Positions 24,938 through 33,862 of a stretch of DNA of 43,041 bases are shown here, one piece after another. Source of the stretch: Lachnospiraceae bacterium (GTDB lineage Bacteria; Bacillota; Clostridia; Lachnospirales; Lachnospiraceae). Location: positions 2,770 through 45,810 of the forward strand of contig JAHYZZ010000008.1 of NCBI GenBank assembly GCA_019424135.1. The letters are read 5' to 3'. Positions within the stretch are counted from its first letter, which is position 1, and every line of letters begins with the position of its first letter. Under the pieces are notes generated by a model that worked only from the letters and a program-made list of their open reading frames with translations, was not told the DNA's origin and searched no databases. A program made the translations under genes and the position numbers.

Positions 24938-27900
24938 ATGAAAAAGATAATCAGTATTTTGTTATGTGGTGCTTTGATGATATCTCTTGCGATGCCAGTG
25001 GCTGCCAATGAAGGTGATACCATAGAAAGTGAGAATCCAGAAGCAACTGCAGAAGAAACTCCGGAAGATAATACAGAAATTGGAGAAGAGAGTTCTGCTG
25101 AAGATGAGGAAGATATGACAGAAGGAGAAAAAATACTGAAGGAGTCATCCGAAGACTCCTCAGAGGAGCCACAAGAAGATTATCAGGTGGAGAGTTCAGC
25201 GGAGAACGCTTCTTATGGAGACTATACATATACACAATCAAATGGTGAAGTAACTATCACAAAATATACAGGAGCGGCTGAAATTGTTGAGATTCCGGCA
25301 CAGATTGAGGAAATGCCGGTGACTGCAATTGGTAGTCGTGCTTTTCGGAATTGTAATTCTATTAGACAGCTGACTATTCCACAAGGGATAATCAACATTG
25401 CAAGAGAGGCTTTTGGAAACTGTACAAATTTAGAAGAACTCTATTACAATTGCACACTAGAGAAACTGGGAAGTGATATTTTCAAAGGCTGTGCAAAACT
25501 GAGAACAGTATACATAGGCGCGGAGACAGCATCACTTGGAATTTATGATGATGGAACCAGTTTCGGACCGGCGCTTGAGACATTTGTTGTGGATGAAAAA
25601 AACCAGAAATTGACTGCGGTAGATGGAATCCTGTATTGGATTCAGCAGGATGGAACTTATGCTTTGGCCTTATATCCGATTGCGAAAAATCAGGAAAGTT
25701 TTCAGATACCCAACAATATATCTAAACTATCAGACCGCTCTTTATGTGGAAATCCGTATTTAAAGCAGATTGTTATCAATGGGGAAAAACTTACGATAGA
25801 GACGGAAGCTATGTGTAATCTATCCGCATTAGAGAAAATTACTTTTTCCGGGGAAATGGAAGAACTGGAAACGAATATTATTACCAACTGTAGCAATTTA
25901 CAGGAGATATATGTAGAAACAAATTTGCCGTCACCGAAATATGGGATTAGTTTTTTGGCGGGATGTGATAATTTGTCCTATATAAGGATTGGGAAAAATG
26001 TTAATGAATTTCCAGTTAGAGATTTTGACGACACTATTTCCTGTTATGAGGTTGAAAGAGGTAATGTAAAGTTTTTAAGCGAAGAAGGTGTTTTATTTGA
26101 CATTAGCGATAGGAAAACATTATTGAAATATCCTTCTAGAAAAGCAGAAAATTCATATGTGATTCCAAATGATACAGAAAAGATCTCTATTGGCGCCTTC
26201 AATAATTGCGTATCACTTCAGAGGGTGGTTTTTTCTCCGGAAAAGACTGCGTATGTAGAAAGGGGTACTTTTTCGGGTTGTAATAATCTTGAGACTATAG
26301 AGCTTTCTGGAAAAGTAGAAAAGGTGTTTGCTAATGCAATAGGCAGCTGCAGTAATCTGAAAGCTATTATCTGGGGAGAAAATCTGATAGAGTGGGAAGA
26401 GATAGAAAGTCTCAGATATTTTACAAAGCTCAGCGATATAAGAGTGGATTCGGAGAATGAGAAATTTTCATCTGTGGAAGGAGTCCTTTTTGATAAAAAT
26501 CAGAAAACATTATATGTGTATCCACCGACAAAAGAAGATGAGACATATATCATACCTGATGGAATTACAGAAATTTATAGAGCTGCTTTTGCGGAATGTA
26601 CATATCTGACAGCAGTTGATGTGCCGGAGAGCGTAACAGCAATTGGAAATAACAGCATTAATTGTACAATTATCGGAGTACGTGGCAGCGAGGCGGAGAG
26701 GTATGCACTGGAAAATGAGCTTCCGTTCGTGGACAAAAATCAAGAGGGTATGTCCGGATATCCAATTGTCCCAGATGGCGGAGGAAGCGTATGGAAAGAA
26801 GGGGAAGTTGAGGAAATTATTCCGGAAGAGAATCTTTATATTGTAAATAATGCAGCCCAGCTGGCATGGATCGCAGAGCAGACTTTAGCTGGCAATGATT
26901 TTTCTGGAAAACAGATCGTGCTGGCAGCAGATATAGATTTAGAATCAAATGAATGGGTACCTATCGGGGATAATCAGAATCCGTTCCGGGGCAGCTTTGA
27001 TGGGAAGAACCATAAAATAAAGAATTTGAAGGTTTCGGAAAGTGCATATGCAGGTCTTTTTGGAGCGATAAGTTCAAAAACAGCTACGCAGACAGTATAT
27101 ATCCGCAATATCAATTTGGTAAATGCCGAAATCTCTGATGCGACAGCAGCGGGGGCTCTTGCAGGATATGTCCGCACATATAAGGGTGCGGGGGTATTAT
27201 TGGAGTCAATTACAGTAGACGGTATGGTAAGCGGAGAAGAAGCCGGTGGAGCAATCGGCTTTGTTCAAGGTGGAGAAAATGGTTCGGAGATTAGAGTTGA
27301 AAATATCCGTTCTACCTGTGATGTTTCAAGTTCAAAGCATGGTGCGGGAATTATCGGAAGGGTTACTTCTGGTGACGACAGATACGAAAGTTATAGCGGA
27401 AGTGTTATAGTTGAAGACTGCCGATATAATGGAACAGTGACAGCTCCGCAGCGCAATGGAGACAGCGCAGGAATTGTCGGAGAAGCCAAGGCTGTTTATA
27501 ATGGGAAATTAGAAATTCGTCATTGTCGGGCAGACGGAAAAATCTCAACAGCTAATACAGGATACGTGGGCGGCATTGTGGCAGAGCTTGCCGGTGAGAA
27601 AGCATTGATTATCAGTTGTGTGAACTATGCGTATGTTACAGATCAAGGCTATTATGGAGGTGGAATTGCCGGTTGGTCTTCCGGACAAGTTGAACAATGC
27701 TACAATGGCGGAAATATTATAGCAGCGAATCAGGGAAGTGTATATGGAGGAATAGTAGGTTGCAATGAGGGAACAATAAAAGATTCCTATAATCTTGGAA
27801 ATATTATAGGGGTAGTAACACGTTATACTTACCCTGGAGGAATAACAGGATATAATCGGGGATCAGTGGAAAATTGTTATCATGCTGGTACTCTGCCGGA

Positions 27901-30900
27901 ACAGCAGTCATCTATCTTGACACAATGCTATCCAGGGGCTATGGGATCTGTAGTTATCGGTCCGACAAAGTATTGCTATTATGATTCGATGGCATTTGAT
28001 ATTGGTCATTTATATGGAAACACATCCAAAGTTCCGGACAGTCCGCTGATTTATAGCGATATTGGAAATGGGATAGTTCATAGCGGTGGGATGACAACTG
28101 GGGAGATGAAAGTGGCCGACTCCTATGGCCCGTGGGATTTTATCGGTGTGTGGGAATTTGACCATGAATACAGCTGGGGATATCCAACTCTTATCAGTAT
28201 CAAAGATTTGCTGGATAAACAGCCGGATTCTGAAAAGAAAAACATAAAAAATAAAAACGGGAAATTTACATTTACTGTTGTAGATCAAGAAAATGAGAAA
28301 ATCGAAGGTGCAGTCATCACATTTGGCGATGAAACACAGGAGACAGGAGAGAGCGGACAAGCGAAATTTAACTATACGGAAGAAACGAACTCTTTGAAAG
28401 TGGAAAAAGAAGGCTATGTTTCGTATGAGGATCTGAATTATACAATGAATCCTACCAGAGAGTATATGATACCGTTGGTAAAAAATGGGGAAGAAGGGGA
28501 ACATCCGCTGAAATCTGTCATTATGGATATGCGGGGAAATCGATATGAGCTGCTTGCACAGACAAAAACAATCAATCGGAAATATGAGGGGGTCGAATTC
28601 AAGCTCTATTGTACTCCAGCTGATTCTCAAATGGAGTACACAAAATATGAAATCATACAGGGGAATCAGCTTGTAGCGGAATCTTCAACAGGAGAATTTT
28701 CATTGACACCGGAAATTTTTCAAACAACAGAAAAAAATAAGGTTATTTATGAAACCAAAATAAGACTGACCAATACAGATGGCAAGACTAGTGAACAAAA
28801 AATCAATCTGGTAGTAGTAGACGAAGAAGAGATAGAATCTTCCCTGGAATTTGGTCAAGGAATAAAATTTGAAGTTGGGGAAGATGTTCCTGTTTTTGGA
28901 GACAGTACGATTGAATTTGATGCTTTTGAATTGCCGGTTTCGGTGAAAATGAGCGAAGAAAAATGGAGAGTTACATTAAATTTGTTGGACGGAAGCTGGG
29001 ATGGTGGAAAGGATGATGGATTAAAAGTATTAAAAAGTGAGTATTCATTGGAGAAAAAATTTGAGAAAGTAAAGAAATTTTTGAAAAAAGAGTCTGTAAT
29101 ATGCCGAAATCCAAAGATTTCATTTGACTTAGTAGGATATGCAGAAGGAGACATGCCTATGGGGTCAAGTGATATTGATTTGAAAATTTATGGGAAATTG
29201 TCAACAAAATTTGGGAAAGAGTTTCAGGCATATGCCTTTGTATTTGCATTTGATGTAAAGGGAGAAATCACGGCTACAGGTGAACTGGTTTTAAATAAGG
29301 ATACGATTCAGATCACAGATGGAAGTTTTAAAGTTGAGCCTAGTTTTACCGTGGGCTTATATGCCGGAATAGGGATGGCGAATGTGTTGTCAGCCGGCTT
29401 CTACGGCGACCCTAAATTAGGAATGGAGTACTATATTGCGCCGACAGAAGAAGCAGGACTGAATGAATTTTATTTCTCCGGAAGTGTGATGCTGGCAGTA
29501 CGATTTCTGGGGGCCAATTCGGCAACACATACCCTATGGGGGCCCAAGAAGGTCTGGATATATGCTCGGGATCTGGATGAATATAAAGTGGAAGAATCAG
29601 GAAAGCTTTCGGATTATCAAACTGCAGAACAATGGCTGGAAAGCCTGGGAGACGAGCCAATAGAAAGCGTGGATGAGGAGATTGCAGGAGAATGGACAGG
29701 CGGCGAGATGATTGTTCAGCAGAAAGCATACTCGGAAAGTAAGCCGGTATATATGCAGGCAGATGGAGACATGATCATGCTGTTTACAAGTAATATGGTA
29801 ACCGGACGCGATGCTGCAGACTCTTCTATACTTATGTATTCTGTATATGACGATGCTGCAGAACAATGGCTGTCACCAAAACCCGTGAATGATGATGGAA
29901 CGGCCGACTTCAATCCGGTGGCCGCTGGGAAATATGTCGCATGGAACAACTCAAAATCATCTCTATCAGACTGTACTACTTTGAACCAGAGAGGAAAATT
30001 ACAGGAAGTAACGGTCGCAGTTTATAATTCGGGTACACAGTCATTTGAAAATGTACAAACGCTTACTTCAAATCAGTCCTATGAAAATAATCTGCAGATT
30101 CAGGAGACAGGAAATGGGGTAAGTATGAGCTGGAGTATAAATTCCCAGGATGATGTATTTGGAATGGAAGGAGAAAATACTTTATATAGGTGTTCCCAGA
30201 AAGAAAAGGAGTGGGATATACAAAAAGTGGGGAATGCAGATGGCATGATCTTAGGGAAAACAACCGGGGAATTGGATGAGCAGCCATATACAGCGTATAT
30301 TGTTGACGAAGATAATAATCTGGCCAACCGGGAAGGGCAGGCTGTTTATCTGGTATATTCCGATACAGGGGAAAAACAAAAACTAACGGATAAGAGTATG
30401 AATGCTATCTATTCCGTTGAGGGACAAAATAAGATTTTGATGATTGACATGGAAGGTAATATTTATAGTAAGACTGGCAAAAATGGCGAAGTGAAGCAGG
30501 AAACAGACGATGGACTTGTAGTAGGAAGAGTTCAACAAATCTTAGAAGACGGGCGAGGAAATCTAACGATACTATTTACGCAAAACGGGGAAAACAACAC
30601 AAATGCATATGCTGTACAGTATGATGTTGAATCAGGACAGTGGTCGGATGTACTGGAAATCACAAATAGCGAAGCTTATGTGGAAAACATTTCCGGCGGA
30701 TATATTGATGGAAAGTTGATGCTTATTTATAATCAGCGGGAAGTAGATGTAGAAGAATCTGACTTAAATGGGAGAAACAGCCTTATGTGGAGTACCCTGG
30801 AAACAGGAAAGACGCAATTATCGGATGTCAAAGTGGATTTTTATAAAGAAGATATTATAAGTGGAGAAGAAGTGCCGTTAGAAATTACGGTTAGAAATAC

Positions 30901-31882
30901 TGGACTTACAACGTGCAAGTCTGTAGATCTCGTAATTTCAGATGAGACAGGACAGATTATGGAGCAGACAGTTGAGGCCGAAATCCTGCCAGGAGAAGAA
31001 AAAAGTATAGAGATTCCCTTTGTAGTTCCACAGTTGAGTGATAAAAAAGAGTTCCAGGTGGAAATGAACCCGACCGGCAATACAGATAGTAAGGTAAGTA
31101 CTACGTTTGTTCTTGGCGAGTCAGTTTATGAATTGGATAGATCTTTATACTGTGTAAATGGGGAATATACGTTGGTAGCAACCGTTGTCAACAAAGGTGC
31201 AGAAAAAGGCTCTGGAACTATTGAAATATTTGATTATAATAATCCAGAAACAGTATATGAAACTTTTTCGTTTACAGAACTGGCTGATGACGAGATACTT
31301 AATTATGACACTACGATTCACAATTTGAATTGGAACGAAGTGTCTTATATAAAACTGGGGATTCGAATTGTAAAAGAAGGAAAAACCGTTGGGGATATAC
31401 GAACAGTTGATATTTACAGAGATTATAAGATTCCGGTTGAGGCCTTGAGATTAAGCGCTACAACTGTTGAGTTGAATGAAGCTGGGCAGACATATCGTCT
31501 GATTGCTAATGTAATGCCGGAAAGTGCTGCAAATATGGATGTTTTCTGGCAGAGCAGTAATGAAAATGTAGCAACAGTAGATGCGAATGGAGTCATTACG
31601 GCAGTGGCAGAAGGAGAGACTGTTATTTCTGTAACAGTTGGTGACAAAACAGCTATATGTAAAGTGTTTGTAAAAACCGGAGATGTGATGCAGGGAGATA
31701 CTAACGGAGATGGGACTGTGAATCTGGTAGACCTGATGCAGTGCCTGAATCATGTAGGCAGAAAAGAATTACTGGAAGGTGAGTCATTGGAAGCGGCGGA
31801 TATCAATGAAGACGGTGTTGTAAATCTGGTAGACTTGATGCGTTTGCTGAATTATGTTGGACGGAAAAGCGAAACACTTTAA
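24938..31882 (+). CDS. Giant secreted BspA-LRR/GLUG protein with BIg2 and dockerin
   Basis: 2314 residues. Signal peptide 1-23, acidic stretch to about residue 88. Residues about 90-600 are LRR_5/BspA-like, with repeated FxxCxxLxxVxxP units and interspersed 'LYPxxKxxxxFxIPxxI' segments. Residues about 630-1085 are GLUG-type beta-helix repeats (WVPIGDNQNPFRGSFDGKNH opening, then AGGAIGFV, GAGIIGRV, GGIVAELAG, GGIAGWSSG). Residues about 1106-1183 resemble a carboxypeptidase-regulatory/PEGA-like beta sandwich (VVDQENEKIEGAVITFGD). Residues 1184-1960 are unassigned, including a beta-propeller-like stretch. About 1961-2046 is CARDB-like. BIg2 (about 2165-2248) and dockerin (2253-2314) end the chain. 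No catalytic motif is seen. Start: GAGGAGGGAATTGG before the ATG. Likely the largest adhesive cargo of the complex. Confidence 0.85.
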   Translation: MKKIISILLCGALMISLAMPVAANEGDTIESENPEATAEETPEDNTEIGEESSAEDEEDMTEGEKILKESSEDSSEEPQEDYQVESSAENASYGDYTYTQSNGEVTITKYTGAAEIVEIPAQIEEMPVTAIGSRAFRNCNSIRQLTIPQGIINIAREAFGNCTNLEELYYNCTLEKLGSDIFKGCAKLRTVYIGAETASLGIYDDGTSFGPALETFVVDEKNQKLTAVDGILYWIQQDGTYALALYPIAKNQESFQIPNNISKLSDRSLCGNPYLKQIVINGEKLTIETEAMCNLSALEKITFSGEMEELETNIITNCSNLQEIYVETNLPSPKYGISFLAGCDNLSYIRIGKNVNEFPVRDFDDTISCYEVERGNVKFLSEEGVLFDISDRKTLLKYPSRKAENSYVIPNDTEKISIGAFNNCVSLQRVVFSPEKTAYVERGTFSGCNNLETIELSGKVEKVFANAIGSCSNLKAIIWGENLIEWEEIESLRYFTKLSDIRVDSENEKFSSVEGVLFDKNQKTLYVYPPTKEDETYIIPDGITEIYRAAFAECTYLTAVDVPESVTAIGNNSINCTIIGVRGSEAERYALENELPFVDKNQEGMSGYPIVPDGGGSVWKEGEVEEIIPEENLYIVNNAAQLAWIAEQTLAGNDFSGKQIVLAADIDLESNEWVPIGDNQNPFRGSFDGKNHKIKNLKVSESAYAGLFGAISSKTATQTVYIRNINLVNAEISDATAAGALAGYVRTYKGAGVLLESITVDGMVSGEEAGGAIGFVQGGENGSEIRVENIRSTCDVSSSKHGAGIIGRVTSGDDRYESYSGSVIVEDCRYNGTVTAPQRNGDSAGIVGEAKAVYNGKLEIRHCRADGKISTANTGYVGGIVAELAGEKALIISCVNYAYVTDQGYYGGGIAGWSSGQVEQCYNGGNIIAANQGSVYGGIVGCNEGTIKDSYNLGNIIGVVTRYTYPGGITGYNRGSVENCYHAGTLPEQQSSILTQCYPGAMGSVVIGPTKYCYYDSMAFDIGHLYGNTSKVPDSPLIYSDIGNGIVHSGGMTTGEMKVADSYGPWDFIGVWEFDHEYSWGYPTLISIKDLLDKQPDSEKKNIKNKNGKFTFTVVDQENEKIEGAVITFGDETQETGESGQAKFNYTEETNSLKVEKEGYVSYEDLNYTMNPTREYMIPLVKNGEEGEHPLKSVIMDMRGNRYELLAQTKTINRKYEGVEFKLYCTPADSQMEYTKYEIIQGNQLVAESSTGEFSLTPEIFQTTEKNKVIYETKIRLTNTDGKTSEQKINLVVVDEEEIESSLEFGQGIKFEVGEDVPVFGDSTIEFDAFELPVSVKMSEEKWRVTLNLLDGSWDGGKDDGLKVLKSEYSLEKKFEKVKKFLKKESVICRNPKISFDLVGYAEGDMPMGSSDIDLKIYGKLSTKFGKEFQAYAFVFAFDVKGEITATGELVLNKDTIQITDGSFKVEPSFTVGLYAGIGMANVLSAGFYGDPKLGMEYYIAPTEEAGLNEFYFSGSVMLAVRFLGANSATHTLWGPKKVWIYARDLDEYKVEESGKLSDYQTAEQWLESLGDEPIESVDEEIAGEWTGGEMIVQQKAYSESKPVYMQADGDMIMLFTSNMVTGRDAADSSILMYSVYDDAAEQWLSPKPVNDDGTADFNPVAAGKYVAWNNSKSSLSDCTTLNQRGKLQEVTVAVYNSGTQSFENVQTLTSNQSYENNLQIQETGNGVSMSWSINSQDDVFGMEGENTLYRCSQKEKEWDIQKVGNADGMILGKTTGELDEQPYTAYIVDEDNNLANREGQAVYLVYSDTGEKQKLTDKSMNAIYSVEGQNKILMIDMEGNIYSKTGKNGEVKQETDDGLVVGRVQQILEDGRGNLTILFTQNGENNTNAYAVQYDVESGQWSDVLEITNSEAYVENISGGYIDGKLMLIYNQREVDVEESDLNGRNSLMWSTLETGKTQLSDVKVDFYKEDIISGEEVPLEITVRNTGLTTCKSVDLVISDETGQIMEQTVEAEILPGEEKSIEIPFVVPQLSDKKEFQVEMNPTGNTDSKVSTTFVLGESVYELDRSLYCVNGEYTLVATVVNKGAEKGSGTIEIFDYNNPETVYETFSFTELADDEILNYDTTIHNLNWNEVSYIKLGIRIVKEGKTVGDIRTVDIYRDYKIPVEALRLSATTVELNEAGQTYRLIANVMPESAANMDVFWQSSNENVATVDANGVITAVAEGETVISVTVGDKTAICKVFVKTGDVMQGDTNGDGTVNLVDLMQCLNHVGRKELLEGESLEAADINEDGVVNLVDLMRLLNYVGRKSETL

Positions 31883-31903
31883 TGGCTTTGAAGGAGAGTG
31901 GAA

Positions 31904-33199
31904 ATGAAAAGGATATTTAAAATATTAACAGCAGCTCTGTTTATTTGTTTTGTATGCGTTTGGGGAGGCGTTGTAGAAGTTCGGGCAGAAGAATACATTG
32001 TAAGAGACGAGACGGGATCTTTAGAGGAGTTAGTAGGGATAGAAATCCCAGAGGAACAGGCAGAACAATGGATTGAGGATGGAAAGACCTGGGATCAGCA
32101 GGCACCTCAGTCCGAAGTGCAGTGTCCGCTTTTAGATTATGGATCAGATTACGGATATCAAGATATGATGAATCGTAATCACGGAGAGCAGCGCCAGGCA
32201 TTATACAGGGAATTGGAAGAAGCCTGCAGAACTTTCACCACAAATGGTGAAGATGCTGAAGACTATACCATGCAAGGCAGTGGGAATCAATATTCTATGG
32301 CATTTGTAATTAATACCAGGGAGATGGGGCTGACCGATCTGACGGGGGAAGAAAAAGTAGAGGTTTATTTTACGTTTCGTCATGATAACCCGCAATATTT
32401 TTGGCTTTCCAATAGTGTGTTGTATTCAGCAAGTACATTGAATGTGGTGGCATATGATGAATATGCGGATGGAGATATCAGAAAGGATGTGCTAGATGAG
32501 ATTGTCAATACAGCAGAAACCGTATATCAATCTCAAATTTCTGGAGAGGACGATTTGTATAACAAAGTGCTGAAAATTCATGATACCCTGATTGGAGATA
32601 TAGAATACTCAGAGGATGTAAATATTCCGATTGCCCATTCGATCGCAGGAGCCATGACTTCCGGAAGATCGGCAGTGTGTGAAGGCTATGCGAAAGTCAT
32701 GCAGGTTATGATGAACTGCTATGATATCGAAAACATCTATGTTACGGGTCTGGGAAATGGAGGAGGACATGCCTGGAATATGGTAGGTATGGATGATGGA
32801 AAATATTATTGGCTTGATGCGACTTGGGATGACCAGCCGTATGAACAATTTCAACACGACTATTTTCTGGTGGGAAATCAAAAGTTTACAGACCACATTG
32901 CAGATTCTCCAGACGGAACAGGCGCAAATTTTTTATATGCTTTGCCAGGTGCGTCAGATACAGATTATGTGTATCACGCAAATGAAGGAAGTGAAGAGGT
33001 TTTCGAAAAGGGAGATATTAATGGCGATTCAAATATAAATCTGGTTGATTTGATGCTTTGTCTGAATCATGTAGGGAGAAAAGAACTTCTGGAAGGGAAG
33101 GCACTTACAGCAGCCGACATAAATAATGATGATACTGTAAATTTGGTTGATTTAATGAGATTACTTAATTATGTGGGCAGAAAAAGTGATTCTTTATAA
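31904..33199 (+). CDS. Secreted transglutaminase-like cysteine enzyme with dockerin
   Basis: 431 residues from the ATG at 31904, which has AAGGAG seven bases upstream (a GTG six bases earlier is in frame but lies inside that site). Signal peptide about 1-28. Residues about 215-320 form a transglutaminase-like fold: nucleophile Cys259 in RSAVCEGYAKVMQ, His289 in GGGHAWNMV, and Asp305 in YYWLDATWDD, the full triad. In bacteria this superfamily contains proteases, peptide hydrolases and cross-linking enzymes. Residues 370-431 are a dockerin (DINGDSNINLVDLMLCLNHV, DINNDDTVNLVDLMRLLNYV); both loops have one G-to-S or G-to-D change in the DxNxDG motif. It is the only candidate enzyme among the dockerin proteins here. 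Follows the giant gene by 21 bases; same operon. Confidence 0.88.
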   Translation: MKRIFKILTAALFICFVCVWGGVVEVRAEEYIVRDETGSLEELVGIEIPEEQAEQWIEDGKTWDQQAPQSEVQCPLLDYGSDYGYQDMMNRNHGEQRQALYRELEEACRTFTTNGEDAEDYTMQGSGNQYSMAFVINTREMGLTDLTGEEKVEVYFTFRHDNPQYFWLSNSVLYSASTLNVVAYDEYADGDIRKDVLDEIVNTAETVYQSQISGEDDLYNKVLKIHDTLIGDIEYSEDVNIPIAHSIAGAMTSGRSAVCEGYAKVMQVMMNCYDIENIYVTGLGNGGGHAWNMVGMDDGKYYWLDATWDDQPYEQFQHDYFLVGNQKFTDHIADSPDGTGANFLYALPGASDTDYVYHANEGSEEVFEKGDINGDSNINLVDLMLCLNHVGRKELLEGKALTAADINNDDTVNLVDLMRLLNYVGRKSDSL

Positions 33200-33223
33200 T
33201 GAACTACAGATGGGGAGGAGCAT

Positions 33224-33424
33224 GTGAATATGTGCCGGGCGATGGGAGAATGGTATCAAAACGCATTAAAATAAGGTAGAGAAGAAGGAAGACAAGCTGG
33301 ACGTCATAAGGGGATTGCTTTGGCGAAGACAATCTTCCGGCTGTCGGCTAAGGGAAGATCAGAGCAGGAGATTGCGGAAGAGACGGGAATTTCACCAGAG
33401 GAGGTCAAAGAAATCCTCAGGTAA
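33224..33424 (+). pseudogene. Degraded C-terminus of an Rpn/PD-(D/E)XK-type nuclease-transposase
   Basis: One frame reads MCRAMGEWYQNALK, an in-frame TAA at 33272-33274, then GREEGRQAGRHKGIALAKTI...EETGISPEEVKEILR and a stop at 33422-33424. The REEGRxxG stretch followed by an SxEEIxxxTGLSxEEVxxL tail is typical of the C-terminus of Rpn-family recombination-promoting nucleases. The N-terminal catalytic part is absent. A relic, with no functional start. Confidence 0.6.
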
Positions 33425-33524
33425 AAGTAAAGAACTTTTACCCGGATTTGACATAGGCGTCATTCTTTTATCACAATTATGTGCTAAGCTCATCTCAACA
33501 AAACTTTTACAGATTGCGAGGTTG

Positions 33525-33662
33525 ATGATGATGCAGAAAGAGCGCAGAAGCAGAAAAAGGATCAAAGCAGACATGGTGCGGTCCTACTATATCATGGAAT
33601 CAAAGGTAGACGCAAAAGCAAAAGAAGTTTTTAAGAGAAAGCCCTATGCAGTCGTACAGTAA
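33525..33662 (+). CDS. Small basic hypothetical ORF
   Basis: Up to 45 residues, rich in Lys and Arg (ERRSRKRIKADMVRSYY...). GCGAGG sits just before three consecutive ATG codons, allowing a start at 33528 or 33531. No recognised family, no neighbours to support it, and it lies among gene relics, so it may be another fragment rather than a working gene. Confidence 0.25.
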   Translation: MMMQKERRSRKRIKADMVRSYYIMESKVDAKAKEVFKRKPYAVVQ

Positions 33663-33708
33663 GCAGACATAGAAAAGGGCTAAGTAAAATAGTATATGGA
33701 AAAAGAAT

Positions 33709-33766
33709 AAAATCCCGGACATTCAAAAAGAGATGACAGAATGACCAGGATTTTTTCTTTTATTGT
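33709..33766 (+). terminator. Intrinsic terminator before the fab promoter
   Basis: A 16-bp stem with two mismatches (AAAATCCCGGACATTC at 33709-33724; GAATGACCAGGATTTT at 33739-33754) followed by a T-rich run to 33762. It probably ends transcription from the dockerin operon and relic region. Confidence 0.75.
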
Positions 33767-33780
33767 CAAAAATCACAAAT

Positions 33781-33812
33781 AGGTACAGGGCAAATTCCAT
33801 TTAGGTACAGGG
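33781..33812. repeat. Direct repeat AGGTACAGGG
   Basis: AGGTACAGGG occurs at 33781-33790 and 33803-33812, 22 bases apart. Paired boxes of this kind can be remnants of insertion-sequence ends (IS21-like elements have repeated terminal boxes), but no transposase is present. Confidence 0.4.
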
Positions 33813-33825
33813 TGATTAACAATTT

Positions 33826-33858
33826 AGGACGTAGACCTTTTGAAAAAGTTTACGTCCT
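33826..33858. other. Hairpin between relic region and fab promoter
   Basis: AGGACGTA (33826-33833) pairs with TACGTCCT (33851-33858); the inner arms TTTT/AAAA can extend it. There is no U-tract. Possible relic terminator or regulatory hairpin just upstream of the fab -35 box. Confidence 0.35.
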
Positions 33859-33862
33859 CATA

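Noticed and set aside
13746..33199. A cellulosome for plant polysaccharide breakdown
   Set aside because: No glycoside hydrolase, carbohydrate esterase or lyase motif was found in any of the dockerin proteins; the only GH in the window (GH32) is cytoplasmic and lacks a dockerin.
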